Assembly: GCA_030602565.1 (NCBI GenBank)
Contig: JAUVZL010000020.1
Location: 1 to 41,062, forward strand
Direction of reading: 5' to 3'
DNA from: Candidatus Stahliibacteriota bacterium
GTDB taxonomy: Bacteria; Hydrothermota; Tepidihabitantia; SM23-42
Length of the DNA: 41,062 nucleotides
The notes below the pieces were generated by a model. The model ran no database searches. It was not told the DNA's origin and worked only from the letters and a program-made list of their open reading frames with translations. Positions 1 to 6,128 of this stretch are shown here, one piece after another. Position 1 is the first letter of the stretch. Each line of letters opens with the position of its first letter. The position numbers and the translations under genes were made by a program.

Positions 1-825
1 AAGTTTAGAAGGTGGGAAGTCTTGAGGTCGAGAAGCGGTTGAGATTGCCACGCCTCCGCTGCGCTTTGGCTCGCAATGACGGGAAGAGAGTGCAAGATAG
101 GCGAGGCAGCAGATAAGAGTCTGAGTTGCGTAGAAGTTGAAATTCCAGAAATTAAGATATGGACCCATTATTCTTTGTAAGGGATCATTTGAGATGATAG
201 GGTTTCCCATTAATACTGGAATTAACCATAGTAGAATTGGAAAAATACCGGCAATTATAAATATCGACAAAATAAATTTTTTGTCCTTTTCAAAATTAAA
301 AAGATGAGCAAACATAATTAGAGCAACAAATCCGGTAAGTATTCTTAAAAAGTAATTAATTTTAGCAAGTGGCATATATGCTTGAGAAATGATGAAAAAA
401 CTCACGAAATTCAATCCGAGGAAAATCAGCCAAAGGATACTCAGAAAATGAAATGGGGAAACGGAGAAGCGGTGAAACGGAGAGTTTTGTGTAGATACTG
501 AAACAAGTTCAGGATGACAGTTACTGGATTCCCGCCTTCGCGGGAATGACGCATTAGAGATCGGGAATGACAAAAGGGGACCATGGGATGTGAGGATGGG
601 AACTCGCTTGACAATTATATAAATCACTCCAAGAATTACGAATAAACCAGCGTATAGTTTCAGGAAATTGATGTCGAGAAGAATATGATAGTCCCAGGAT
701 ACATCGATAATTGGCTTGGCAATGATTAGGCCTGCTATGGCGTATTTTGGCCATTTAAAAAAAGCATACGTGAAGAAGATGAGGCCGAGGGTAAGAGGGT
801 AGAAGATGTAGGGTATGATATTCAA
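1..825 (-). CDS. Partial polytopic membrane protein, O-antigen ligase/polymerase-like, with in-frame repeat inserts
   Basis: Seen: this frame is open from a TTG at 823-825, preceded by GGAG five bases upstream, to the left edge, 275 codons without a stop; the 3' end lies outside the window. Hydrophobic segments occur at about residues 5-25, 55-70, 120-145, 150-165 and 175-195. Near residue 215 is RIMGPYLNFWNFNFYATQ, which resembles the R-x-x-G region of WaaL/Wzy-type O-antigen ligases. Two stretches (about residues 80-120 and the final 29) are translated intergenic repeats, namely a dRS3-like palindrome and the GTCATTGCGAGC-type repeat. Both fall between or after membrane segments and keep the frame. 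Known: such proteins polymerise or ligate surface glycans in the inner membrane. Family assignment is inference from topology and one motif; it may be a degenerating gene. Confidence 0.6.
   Translation of the reverse strand, partial: MNIIPYIFYPLTLGLIFFTYAFFKWPKYAIAGLIIAKPIIDVSWDYHILLDINFLKLYAGLFVILGVIYIIVKRVPILTSHGPLLSFPISNASFPRRRESSNCHPELVSVSTQNSPFHRFSVSPFHFLSILWLIFLGLNFVSFFIISQAYMPLAKINYFLRILTGFVALIMFAHLFNFEKDKKFILSIFIIAGIFPILLWLIPVLMGNPIISNDPLQRIMGPYLNFWNFNFYATQTLICCLAYLALSSRHCEPKRSGGVAISTASRPQDFPPSKL
41..82. repeat. Dispersed GTCATTGCGAGC-type repeat inside a coding frame
   Basis: The minus strand reads CGTCATTGCGAGCCAAAGCG followed by GCAGCGGAGGCG and GGCAATCTC. This matches a repeat type I know from many environmental bacterial genomes. 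It is read through in frame as the C-terminal part of the membrane ORF at 1-825. Confidence 0.6.
496..550. repeat. dRS3-like palindrome plus CTGAA hairpin, inside a coding frame
   Basis: Positions 528-547 read ATTCCCGCCTTCGCGGGAAT. This has the ATTCCC-N8-GGGAAT form of neisserial dRS3 elements. Just left of it is a CTGAA-acaag-TTCAG hairpin. The linkers contain GATGAC/AATGAC. The block is in frame within the membrane ORF at 1-825, at a predicted loop. Confidence 0.7.
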
Positions 826-837
826 GTTAACTCCGGA

Positions 838-981
838 GGAGTTGGAATGGAGTACGGTGTACTGGAAGGGATGCTGCGCATTGAATGGAGCACTACGTGC
901 TGGAATTGAACGCCTTCGGTTGTAATAAAACGTTTCACTGTAATTGAACGCCTTCGGCTGTAAGAAAACGCTGCGCTGTAA
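838..981. repeat. Palindrome string: GGAA-linker and TGTAATTGAA-linker families
   Basis: Seen: two linker families meet here. The left part uses GGAA/TGGAA linkers around small palindromes such as AGCACtacGTGCT. The right part repeats TGTAATTGAAC and TGTAAgAAAAC around GCCttcGGC and GCtGC. No coding signal is convincing; the ORF over it is a translation of the repeats. It fills the gap between the split four-helix-bundle gene and the membrane gene at 1-825. Confidence 0.75.
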
Positions 982-1217
982 TTACCTACTACGTTTAGTT
1001 GCATATTTTTTCCTTGCTTTCGCTGTAGAAGAGATTAAGTTGTTCAATTTTACTTCAACTATATGATAACGCTCAGAAAAATTTGCTTGCGCATCAGCTA
1101 TGATATAGCCATTATTCATCGCTTCTATTAGATGATTCTGGACTTCCAGAGTAGAACCCTTTGCTATATTATAAAATTGAATCTTCTCAGCAAAATGATA
1201 TCTACCAAAACCTTTTC

Positions 1218-1560
1218 GCCCTGTGTAATAATAATAATTCCGCATTCTATCACACGGGACAGGCCCTGTGTAATAAATCATTTCAGAATATCGGCAAATG
1301 GTGTTTTAGCCTATTACGAATGTATTTATGACCATATGTGGTTTTCAAATAGCGTTCTCTCATCAATGCATCGTCTTTGTGATAGCATGCCTCGTAGTAG
1401 ATTAGATCAAATGGTTTTCTCAATTTTGTAGATTCAATTTTACCTTCATTATGCATTTTGAGCCTTTTTTTCAAGTCGCTCGTAAAACCAGTGTAAAACT
1501 TACCATCCATCTTGCTTCTTAACACATAAACATAAAACATAAATCTATATTACACGGGGC
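1218..1560 (-). mobile_element. Candidate GIY-YIG mobile cassette with 13-bp imperfect inverted ends
   Basis: The insert in the four-helix-bundle gene is bounded on the right by TATTACACGGGGC (1548-1560). On the left are two copies of the near-exact inverse GCCCTGTGTAATA, at 1218-1230 and 1263-1275. The inverse match is 12 of 13. Between the two left copies is a palindromic remnant, ACACGGGACAGGCCCTGTGT (1252-1271). The only cargo is the 85-codon GIY-YIG ORF. Calling it mobile is inference from the interrupted host gene and these ends. Confidence 0.6.
1283..1540 (-). CDS. Small GIY-YIG nuclease family protein
   Basis: 85 residues, one GIY-YIG domain. The N-terminus reads FYVYVLRS followed by KFYTGFT, the two GIY-YIG strands. 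Downstream are the helix with the conserved Arg (DLKKRLKMHN) and the Glu-containing helix (MRERYLKT). Known: GIY-YIG domains are single-strand or double-strand DNA endonuclease modules, found in UvrC, homing endonucleases and many stand-alone bacterial proteins of this size. There is no separate DNA-binding domain. It is the sole gene of an insert that splits a four-helix-bundle gene, so a homing-like role in its own spread is a reasonable inference. Whether it cuts the intact four-helix-bundle target is unknown. Confidence 0.88.
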   Translation of the reverse strand: MFYVYVLRSKMDGKFYTGFTSDLKKRLKMHNEGKIESTKLRKPFDLIYYEACYHKDDALMRERYLKTTYGHKYIRNRLKHHLPIF

Positions 1561-1771
1561 AAGAGATATCTGATGGGATACTGCGTGCTGAACGCCGCAT
1601 TTGGCTAACCAAATCATATTTTTCATCCTTTGGAAAAGTCCTTACTAGCTTTGCAATATCAAGTGAGAGTTTGAGTGCTTTCTGCCAAACTATTAGGTCT
1701 TTAAAGCTTTTGATTTCATTCTTTTTTCTATTTTCCATACGAAGTATCCCTTCCGTGCGCAACACTATTTG

Positions 1772-2119
1772 TTAGTCCTTGTTAACCAACGAATTATAGC
1801 TTTCTTTATCAAGAGATACCAGGACCTTGATGAGTTTGTTTAGCGAATCAGAATTTCCGCCCCTATCCAGATACGATTGCGCTAACAGCTCTCTGAAGCG
1901 CAGGAGCTCATACCGCATGAGCCGGGTCTGAATTGTGTCTATCAATAGATCAAGGAGCTCAAATGCTCGCTCGAAAGCCATTAAAACCTCATCACGGTCT
2001 CCCCTCTGCACAAGGCTCTTTGCACGGTTGAGTTCATTGGCAATCATGAGTAGTTGCTTGTACCGTGGAAATTTGTGCCATCGGGCTGAAAGATTCTTAT
2101 GGTGTTTTAGCGGGTACAT
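1772..2119 (-). CDS. Hypothetical helical protein paired with DUF5674
   Basis: 115 residues, mostly helical and charged, without a signal peptide or membrane segment. Residues 25-85 look like two amphipathic helices (ANELNRAKSLVQRG, AFERAFELLDLLIDTI). The start ATG overlaps the stop of the upstream DUF5674 gene in TAATG, so the pair is almost certainly co-translated. I do not recognise the family. The all-helical character and tight pairing with a small gene recall two-gene modules such as toxin-antitoxin pairs. No catalytic motif can be seen, so that is only a suggestion. Confidence 0.7.
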   Translation of the reverse strand: MYPLKHHKNLSARWHKFPRYKQLLMIANELNRAKSLVQRGDRDEVLMAFERAFELLDLLIDTIQTRLMRYELLRFRELLAQSYLDRGGNSDSLNKLIKVLVSLDKESYNSLVNKD

Positions 2120-2460
2120 TATTCGGTAATCAATTTGTGTACGATTTCGGTGATTCTTTGTCGCAGGTCTGGATCCTCGACTTCCATGCTTGGATTATCC
2201 ATGGATGGACGGATATTTATGAGTGCAGTATATTCTATCCAACCTCTTTTTCCTTTGTCCAGAAAAAGATTTATGCCCCATAGGTGCTCTTGTTCACTGC
2301 GCTCCTGGAGCAACAAATTCTCGAGATCTGCATGCAGCTCACCATCGATCGCCATTATTTTCTTATCGACATCCACAACTGCTTTAATCATCGTTTTGAA
2401 GAAGTGATTGTAGTTCTGCAGGATTGTAGATTTCTTGGTTGGACCGTCAATTAGTTTCAT
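2119..2460 (-). CDS. DUF5674 family protein
   Basis: 113 residues. The core is MIKAVVDVDKKIMAIDGELH followed by ADLENLLL, EHLWGINLF, WIEYTALINIRPS and VEDPDLRQRITEIVHKLI. I recognise this as the DUF5674 pattern (KAVVD-x-IMAI-GELHAD, DLWGIN, INIRPS, GVEDP). The family is common in candidate-phylum genomes and has no known function. Length is normal for the family. It heads a two-gene unit with the helical protein at 1772-2119. The upstream 40 bp (gcgtagag-type sequence) recurs near 17350, so the start borders a repeat. No clear Shine-Dalgarno sequence is visible. Confidence 0.82.
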   Translation of the reverse strand: MKLIDGPTKKSTILQNYNHFFKTMIKAVVDVDKKIMAIDGELHADLENLLLQERSEQEHLWGINLFLDKGKRGWIEYTALINIRPSMDNPSMEVEDPDLRQRITEIVHKLITE

Positions 2461-2486
2461 TGTGAATAGAGCGTAGAGTGTAGGGA

Positions 2487-2900
2487 GAAATGATGCTTCG
2501 CATGGAAGAGATACTTCGTATGGAAAAGAGTGCTTCGCACTGGAAGGGATTCTTCAAATGGAATGATTCAACGGTTCCAGCGCAGCTCCCTTCTAAAGGC
2601 AGTAATTGAGTAACTAAGTTATTAAGTAATTGGCGCATTACTCCCTACGTTCTTTTCCAGCACGTAGTGCTCTCTTCCAATCCGTTAGGATTAAATGGTT
2701 TCCAGCACGCAGTGCTAACTTCCAGCCTATGGCTCCTTTCCAGCACGTAGTGCTCTCTTCCAATCCCTTTGGGATTCCAATTTGATTTATCAGACAATGC
2801 CCGATGAATCCCGCTCCTTCATAAGGGGCGTGGATGAATCGCCTGTCTGCGTGCGACGCACAGGCAGGGGCGACTACGGGACAGGCGGGAGAAATAACCA
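2487..2900. repeat. Large GGAA-family palindrome string, followed by a TGTCTGATAAATCAGACA block
   Basis: From left, palindromes ATGCttcGCAT, ATACttcGTAT, AGTGCttcGCACT and GATTCttc are separated by GGAAnnn. Then comes the centre GGAATGATTCAACGGTTCC, after which units run in the opposite orientation (TTCC linkers): AGCACgtaGTGCT, AATCCgttaGGATT, AGCACgcaGTGCT, AGCCtatGGCT, AGCACgtaGTGCT, AATCCCtttGGGATT. A short TAATTGAGTAACTAAG-type run interrupts it near 2600. The right end (2785-2890) carries TTTATCAGACAATG, gcctgtctgcgtgcgacg and GCGACTAC words that recur elsewhere. ORFs here are repeat translations. Confidence 0.85.
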
Positions 2901-2902
2901 TA

Positions 2903-3274
2903 TCAGGTTTTGATATTTGCGATCATATCACTGATTTTATCAATAATTTGTTGATAGTTTTTGTTTAGTACGCCGGCGATTCTTGGATCGAGAAAATTAT
3001 CGTCAAGCGCCTCCTGGATTAAATCAATAGTTGCTGTTGCCTTTTCTGTAGCTTGACTGAGTTTCTCGAGATGAATATTTCTCGTGTTTCTGTTTTGCCA
3101 TGCATCTGATAGTCGTGAACATACGTTTCCAGAAACTTGTATTAGTTTTGATCTTGTCGACTCAGGACCACCATAAGGAAGAGCACGGGATAATTCAAAG
3201 ATGTGCAATGCCACCTGGGTTGCCATCGAATATACGTTCTGTGCGATTAAAAGATTTATTGTTCTATTTTCCAT
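2903..3274 (-). CDS. Divergent four-helix-bundle (S23-type) protein
   Basis: 123 residues. The pattern matches the 23S rRNA IVS four-helix-bundle family: IFELSRALPYGG in helix 2, SKLIQVSGNVCSRLSDAWQN in the place of the usual RR-x-SxSI-x-NIAEA-x, then HLEKLSQATEKATATIDLIQ and EALDDNFLD, and a C-terminal helix ending DKISDMIANI. The usual RRS and NIAE residues are substituted, so it is divergent. It is intact, unlike the related gene at 982-1738. A strong promoter lies at 3312-3339. Role unknown; the family may bind RNA or protein partners. Confidence 0.78.
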   Translation of the reverse strand: MENRTINLLIAQNVYSMATQVALHIFELSRALPYGGPESTRSKLIQVSGNVCSRLSDAWQNRNTRNIHLEKLSQATEKATATIDLIQEALDDNFLDPRIAGVLNKNYQQIIDKISDMIANIKT

Positions 3275-3311
3275 TTTCTAATGGATATCGTATGTCTTCA
3301 TAGTTGAAGTA

Positions 3312-3339
3312 ATTATAGCCCTTGTGAGAAGAAAGTCAA
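3312..3339 (-). promoter_or_regulatory. Promoter of four-helix-bundle gene, TTGACT-16-TATAAT
   Basis: On the minus strand the -35 TTGACT is at 3339-3334 and the -10 TATAAT at 3317-3312, 16 bp apart. The -35 coincides with the point where the GAAGACAC repeat string begins. Ten bases after the -10 is an ATG that opens a 7-codon reading frame (MKTYDIH), which ends three bases before the real start at 3274. Confidence 0.8.
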
Positions 3340-3381
3340 GAAGACACGCTTCGCGGTAATGTCAATATAAGTGTGGAAATT

Positions 3382-4572
3382 CTATTTAATGACTGCATAA
3401 CGGCGATCCTTCCATTTCTTATTATATTTTGTGAATAAGGCATAAGTAATACGATCACAGCTTGCCTCATTGGCAAAAAGCGACATTGGACGTGTTCGCT
3501 TACGTAGCTCTTTGAATAAGCGCTCAATCATGTTCGTCGTTCGTATTTTAACCCATAACTTCTTATCTTCATCAAAAAATACTAATAAATCCTCAATATC
3601 CTTTTCCAGGCAATGAACCGCCTTAGGCACTCTACCACGCCACTTCCGACACCACAGCTTGAACCGCTTTACGGCCACACGGTAACTCGGAGCTGAATAA
3701 ATCCCCTTAGCTTCTGACAAACACTCGTCTTGATAACGCCGCGGTATATAGTTCGCGACATTCCGCAGCTTATGTACCCAACACCGCTGACGCTTAATAT
3801 GCGGATATATCATATCTAATGCCGCATGCAAACCCGGACAACCATCAGTAATAGCCAATCGTAAGTGCTCACCTTGTAAACCACGACGATATAGATCATT
3901 CAATAATACGGTCCAGTCATGCTCACTCTCACTCTTGGCTAGCCGATAATCTATCACCTCACGATGACCATCCCGCTTTATACCATAAGCCACCAAAACA
4001 AGCTTCTTCACCGCTCGACCACAACTCACCACCCGCTGCACAACACCATCTAAAAATAAATAAATATACTCATCCTGTAAAGGTCGCTTGTGATACTTGC
4101 TTACCTCTTTATCCAATGCCTTGGTAATCGATGATACCGTACTGGCACTTACTTCCTTATCTAACAAACTCCGCATTACCCAACCAACCTCACGCGTACT
4201 CACCCCACCAATAAAGATCTCACGTATGAATCGGTTAACCTTGTCCCAGCGGCGCTGATAACGGCGAAATACCACTGTCTGATAACCACCCTTCACAGTC
4301 CGCGGCACAACTAAATCCTTGAGTAAACCAAAGGCAGTCACTAAATTACGATGCCGATAACCATTCCGGTAATCTACCCGCTCAGACGTACGCTCATAAC
4401 GCTGCGCCTTCAAATAACCCTGCACCTCAGCCTTCATCGCACCCTCAAACAAACGCTTTAACCCCCTTATTACATAATCACTAATTGTTTCTTCAATATT
4501 GTCCGTAAAAAGAATATTGACATCACTAAAGATATCATTAAGCTTACTCTTAGAGTAATCTAATGGATTCAT
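3382..4572 (-). CDS. IS256-family (mutator-type) transposase
   Basis: 396 residues from ATG 4572, chosen because GGAGG stands 10 bases before it. The longer ORF from 4620 starts in the leader. Family marks: YRNGYRHRN near residue 70; FLDGV with the first catalytic Asp; LAITDGCPGL with the second Asp; QRCWVHKLRNV after it; and TTNMIERLFKELRKRTRPM with the catalytic Glu. Known: these DDE enzymes move IS256 elements by a copy-and-paste circle intermediate. The gene appears complete and the catalytic triad is present, so the element may be active. Expression may be controlled by the leader hairpin at 4571-4620. Confidence 0.95.
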   Translation of the reverse strand: MNPLDYSKSKLNDIFSDVNILFTDNIEETISDYVIRGLKRLFEGAMKAEVQGYLKAQRYERTSERVDYRNGYRHRNLVTAFGLLKDLVVPRTVKGGYQTVVFRRYQRRWDKVNRFIREIFIGGVSTREVGWVMRSLLDKEVSASTVSSITKALDKEVSKYHKRPLQDEYIYLFLDGVVQRVVSCGRAVKKLVLVAYGIKRDGHREVIDYRLAKSESEHDWTVLLNDLYRRGLQGEHLRLAITDGCPGLHAALDMIYPHIKRQRCWVHKLRNVANYIPRRYQDECLSEAKGIYSAPSYRVAVKRFKLWCRKWRGRVPKAVHCLEKDIEDLLVFFDEDKKLWVKIRTTNMIERLFKELRKRTRPMSLFANEASCDRITYALFTKYNKKWKDRRYAVIK

Positions 4573-4620
4573 GGTGTATCCTCCTTTCTTTCTGTCTAAT
4601 ATTATAGAAGGATACACCAT
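4571..4620 (-). promoter_or_regulatory. Leader hairpin covering the transposase start
   Basis: ATGGTGTATCCT (4571-4582) and its exact inverse AGGATACACCAT (4609-4620) flank a loop holding the Shine-Dalgarno GGAGG and a TATAAT (4606-4601). RNA entering from outside would fold and hide the ribosome site and start codon. RNA started within the loop would lack one arm. This resembles the protection hairpins known from IS10/IS50. No good -35 is seen for the loop TATAAT. Confidence 0.55.
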
Positions 4621-4659
4621 GTTCCATTTCTTTCAAGAGTAATTTCCACACAATAAAGT

Positions 4660-5048
4660 ATACTACCCGCTTCGCTGAAGACACATTTGTATACAAACTG
4701 AAGACACGATTCTCTGAAGACACATCCGCCTATGGCGGACTGGAGACATCTCACATTTGTTCGATACACTGAAATCTGCAGCTCAATCGGAGATTAAGGC
4801 ATATTTCGTGCACGCTACGCCCCGTACAACTTCGTTTAACGGGGCAGGCTGAAGACACGCCTTTGGCTGGAGACAGAAAGACACGGAATCCTGTAGTTGT
4901 CTGATTTATCAGACAATGCCCGATGAATCCCCTGTCTGCGTGCGACGCACAGGCAGGGGCGACTACTTCAGTCCGCCACACTTCCTGGCGGACGTGTTTT
5001 CAGGTCAATTATATTGACCATGTCTTCAGAACGCGTGAAGCGTTCATG
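4660..5048. repeat. GAAGACAC-linker palindrome string with a 72-bp repeat
   Basis: Units of TGAAGACAC or TGGAGACAC alternate with hairpins: TCCGCCtatGGCGGA, GCCttcGGC and others. Positions 4744-4815 are identical to 17721-17792 (72 bp, beginning agacatctcacatttg). The right part (4900-4980) carries the same gatttatcagacaatg and gcctgtctgcgtgcgacg words as 2785-2890. No gene is seen in this gap. Confidence 0.85.
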
Positions 5049-5051
5049 GCT

Positions 5052-5996
5052 TCAGTGCAACGTGTTGACGTACGTGTAGCTGTTTTGTAGTTTGGTGGTT
5101 TTACTGAAGTGTTTCATGACAAATTGTCCGCAATTGCTGCCTATGAGGTTTTCTTCGTTCTCACCAATGCTAATGAGTGTGCGAAAACCACGGTTGCGAA
5201 GTTCATCAACTACTTCGTAATGTTTGTCCAAATCTATTGAGGAAATGTGAGATTGAAGTTGATTTTCTACGGCACTGTAGGTGGGGTTAACAGGCGTTAA
5301 TTTGATGATGAAATGATCCGGTGCAAAAATCTTCTGCATGACATCCGGGTCTAGAGTCATACCCTGAACAAGCGCGAAATTCAGGGTGATTTTTCTATCG
5401 CCTTTGTTAAACCATTTCTCGCCATAATCGGAAATTTGTGACAGGGTCCATTTGGGCGTAGGCATTAATCTATCGCGTTCTGCTTCATCCGTGGAATGGA
5501 GCGAGAACTGAAGTTGGAATCTACCATCACCATATTGCATATTTTTGATATCAAGTAGACGGTCAAAGAAACTACTTACCTTGGCAGGAGCGATCGTCGA
5601 AATACACGGCATCAAACCTGGAGCTTCATAACGCTTTTTTAGGTGCTCAAGAACCTCCAGCACATCTCGGTTAAACGAAGGTTCTCCCATTCGTGCAAAC
5701 TGAACTTTGAATTTATGTACGGGGATTTTTAAATCTGGATATCTTCGTGATATTATAAAGTCCAACTGTTCAAACATTTGGTCAGTCGAACACCTGCCTT
5801 TGAATCCGCCACCGGCATCGCACATGATACACTTAATTGAACAACCGAAAGAAGTGGATATGATTAAAACCCATTTTTCGCTTCTTGGTATTGGTGGCTG
5901 CAAGGATTCAACAAATTCAGCGATTCGGTTACCGCCAAAATCAGCGACATATACCTTAGCTAAATCATCCTTGCCAAAAGAATCGAATACGTTCAT
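5052..5996 (-). CDS. RlmN/Cfr-like radical SAM protein
   Basis: 314 residues from ATG 5996. The 11 codons upstream of it in the same frame are a translated palindromic repeat, so the shorter start is preferred. FGCSIKCIMC gives the CxxxCxxC iron-sulfur motif. RMGEPSFN matches the MGEP motif of RlmN. SLHSTDEAERDRLMPT matches the SLHA-x-D-x-RDRL-P block. LTPVNP and the C-terminal SNCGQ match IPFNP and ACGQ of RlmN, including the methyl-carrying Cys. The Cys seven residues before the cluster, which resolves the RNA adduct in RlmN (Cys118 in E. coli), is Ile here. Probably an RNA-methylating relative or a paralogue with changed chemistry, not RlmN itself. It stands alone between repeat blocks. 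Confidence 0.82.
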   Translation of the reverse strand: MNVFDSFGKDDLAKVYVADFGGNRIAEFVESLQPPIPRSEKWVLIISTSFGCSIKCIMCDAGGGFKGRCSTDQMFEQLDFIISRRYPDLKIPVHKFKVQFARMGEPSFNRDVLEVLEHLKKRYEAPGLMPCISTIAPAKVSSFFDRLLDIKNMQYGDGRFQLQFSLHSTDEAERDRLMPTPKWTLSQISDYGEKWFNKGDRKITLNFALVQGMTLDPDVMQKIFAPDHFIIKLTPVNPTYSAVENQLQSHISSIDLDKHYEVVDELRNRGFRTLISIGENEENLIGSNCGQFVMKHFSKTTKLQNSYTYVNTLH

Positions 5997-6023
5997 ATTG
6001 GAATCCCAGGGGGATTGGAAGAG

Positions 6024-6128
6024 ACCCACACACCTTTTTTAGTCTGCCTAATGATAACCAAGCGCTTAACCAGTATACATAGTACAAATTGTGCGCTCCG
6101 AAAATAGATAAGTAAAGGTGTGGGGTGG
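6024..6128. repeat. MITE-like element, copy 1 (about 105 bp)
   Basis: Begins ACCCACACACCTTTTTTA and ends TAAAGGTGTGGGGTGG, which are inverted to each other with one indel. The inner sequence, including catagtacaaattgtgcg, is shared with the copy at 7836-7944. There is no coding frame. Both copies sit in GGAA linkers, where shorter palindromes sit elsewhere. Confidence 0.75.

Larger units (their letters stand above)
982..1738 (-). pseudogene. Four-helix-bundle (S23/23S rRNA IVS-type) gene split by a GIY-YIG cassette
   Basis: Seen: 1562-1738 encodes the N-terminal half (MENRKKNEIKSFKDLIVWQK through RRSARSIPSDIS). 982-1217 encodes the C-terminal half (GFGRYHFAEKIQFYNIAKGS through the stop). The two join at the place where intact family members read NIAEGFGRY. 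Between them lies a 343-bp insert with a GIY-YIG ORF. The N-terminal half ends at a TAA in the cassette's terminal repeat. The C-terminal half has no sound start of its own. The start ATG at 1738 comes from the end of a GGAA-family repeat (cgtATGGAA). Known: this family forms small four-helix bundles first seen in 23S rRNA intervening sequences; its cellular role is unclear. The gene is judged broken. Confidence 0.8.
3371..4651 (-). mobile_element. IS256-family insertion sequence
   Basis: The ends are inverted: GTGTGGAAATT at 3371-3381 and AATTTCCACAC at 4641-4651. The total of 1281 bp is normal for IS256 elements, and a single transposase gene fills the element. The 8-bp flanks (CAATATAA left, AATAAAGT right) are not identical, so I see no target duplication. 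This may reflect an old insertion or recombined flanks. It sits inside a GAAGACAC-type repeat string. Confidence 0.85.

Noticed and set aside
1132-1431. 99-codon plus-strand ORF across the GIY-YIG cassette
   Set aside because: It is antisense to two recognised coding regions and its translation has no family features.
2638-2901. 87-codon ORF in the repeat region
   Set aside because: It translates the palindrome linkers and the TCAGACA/GCGACTAC block; similar nonsense ORFs occur wherever these repeats lie.
3363-4659. 8-bp target duplication of the IS256 element
   Set aside because: The flanks CAATATAA and AATAAAGT do not match.
4660-5048. CRISPR-like repeats with TGAAGACAC
   Set aside because: The constant part is only 8-10 bases and the variable part is always a palindrome, unlike spacers.
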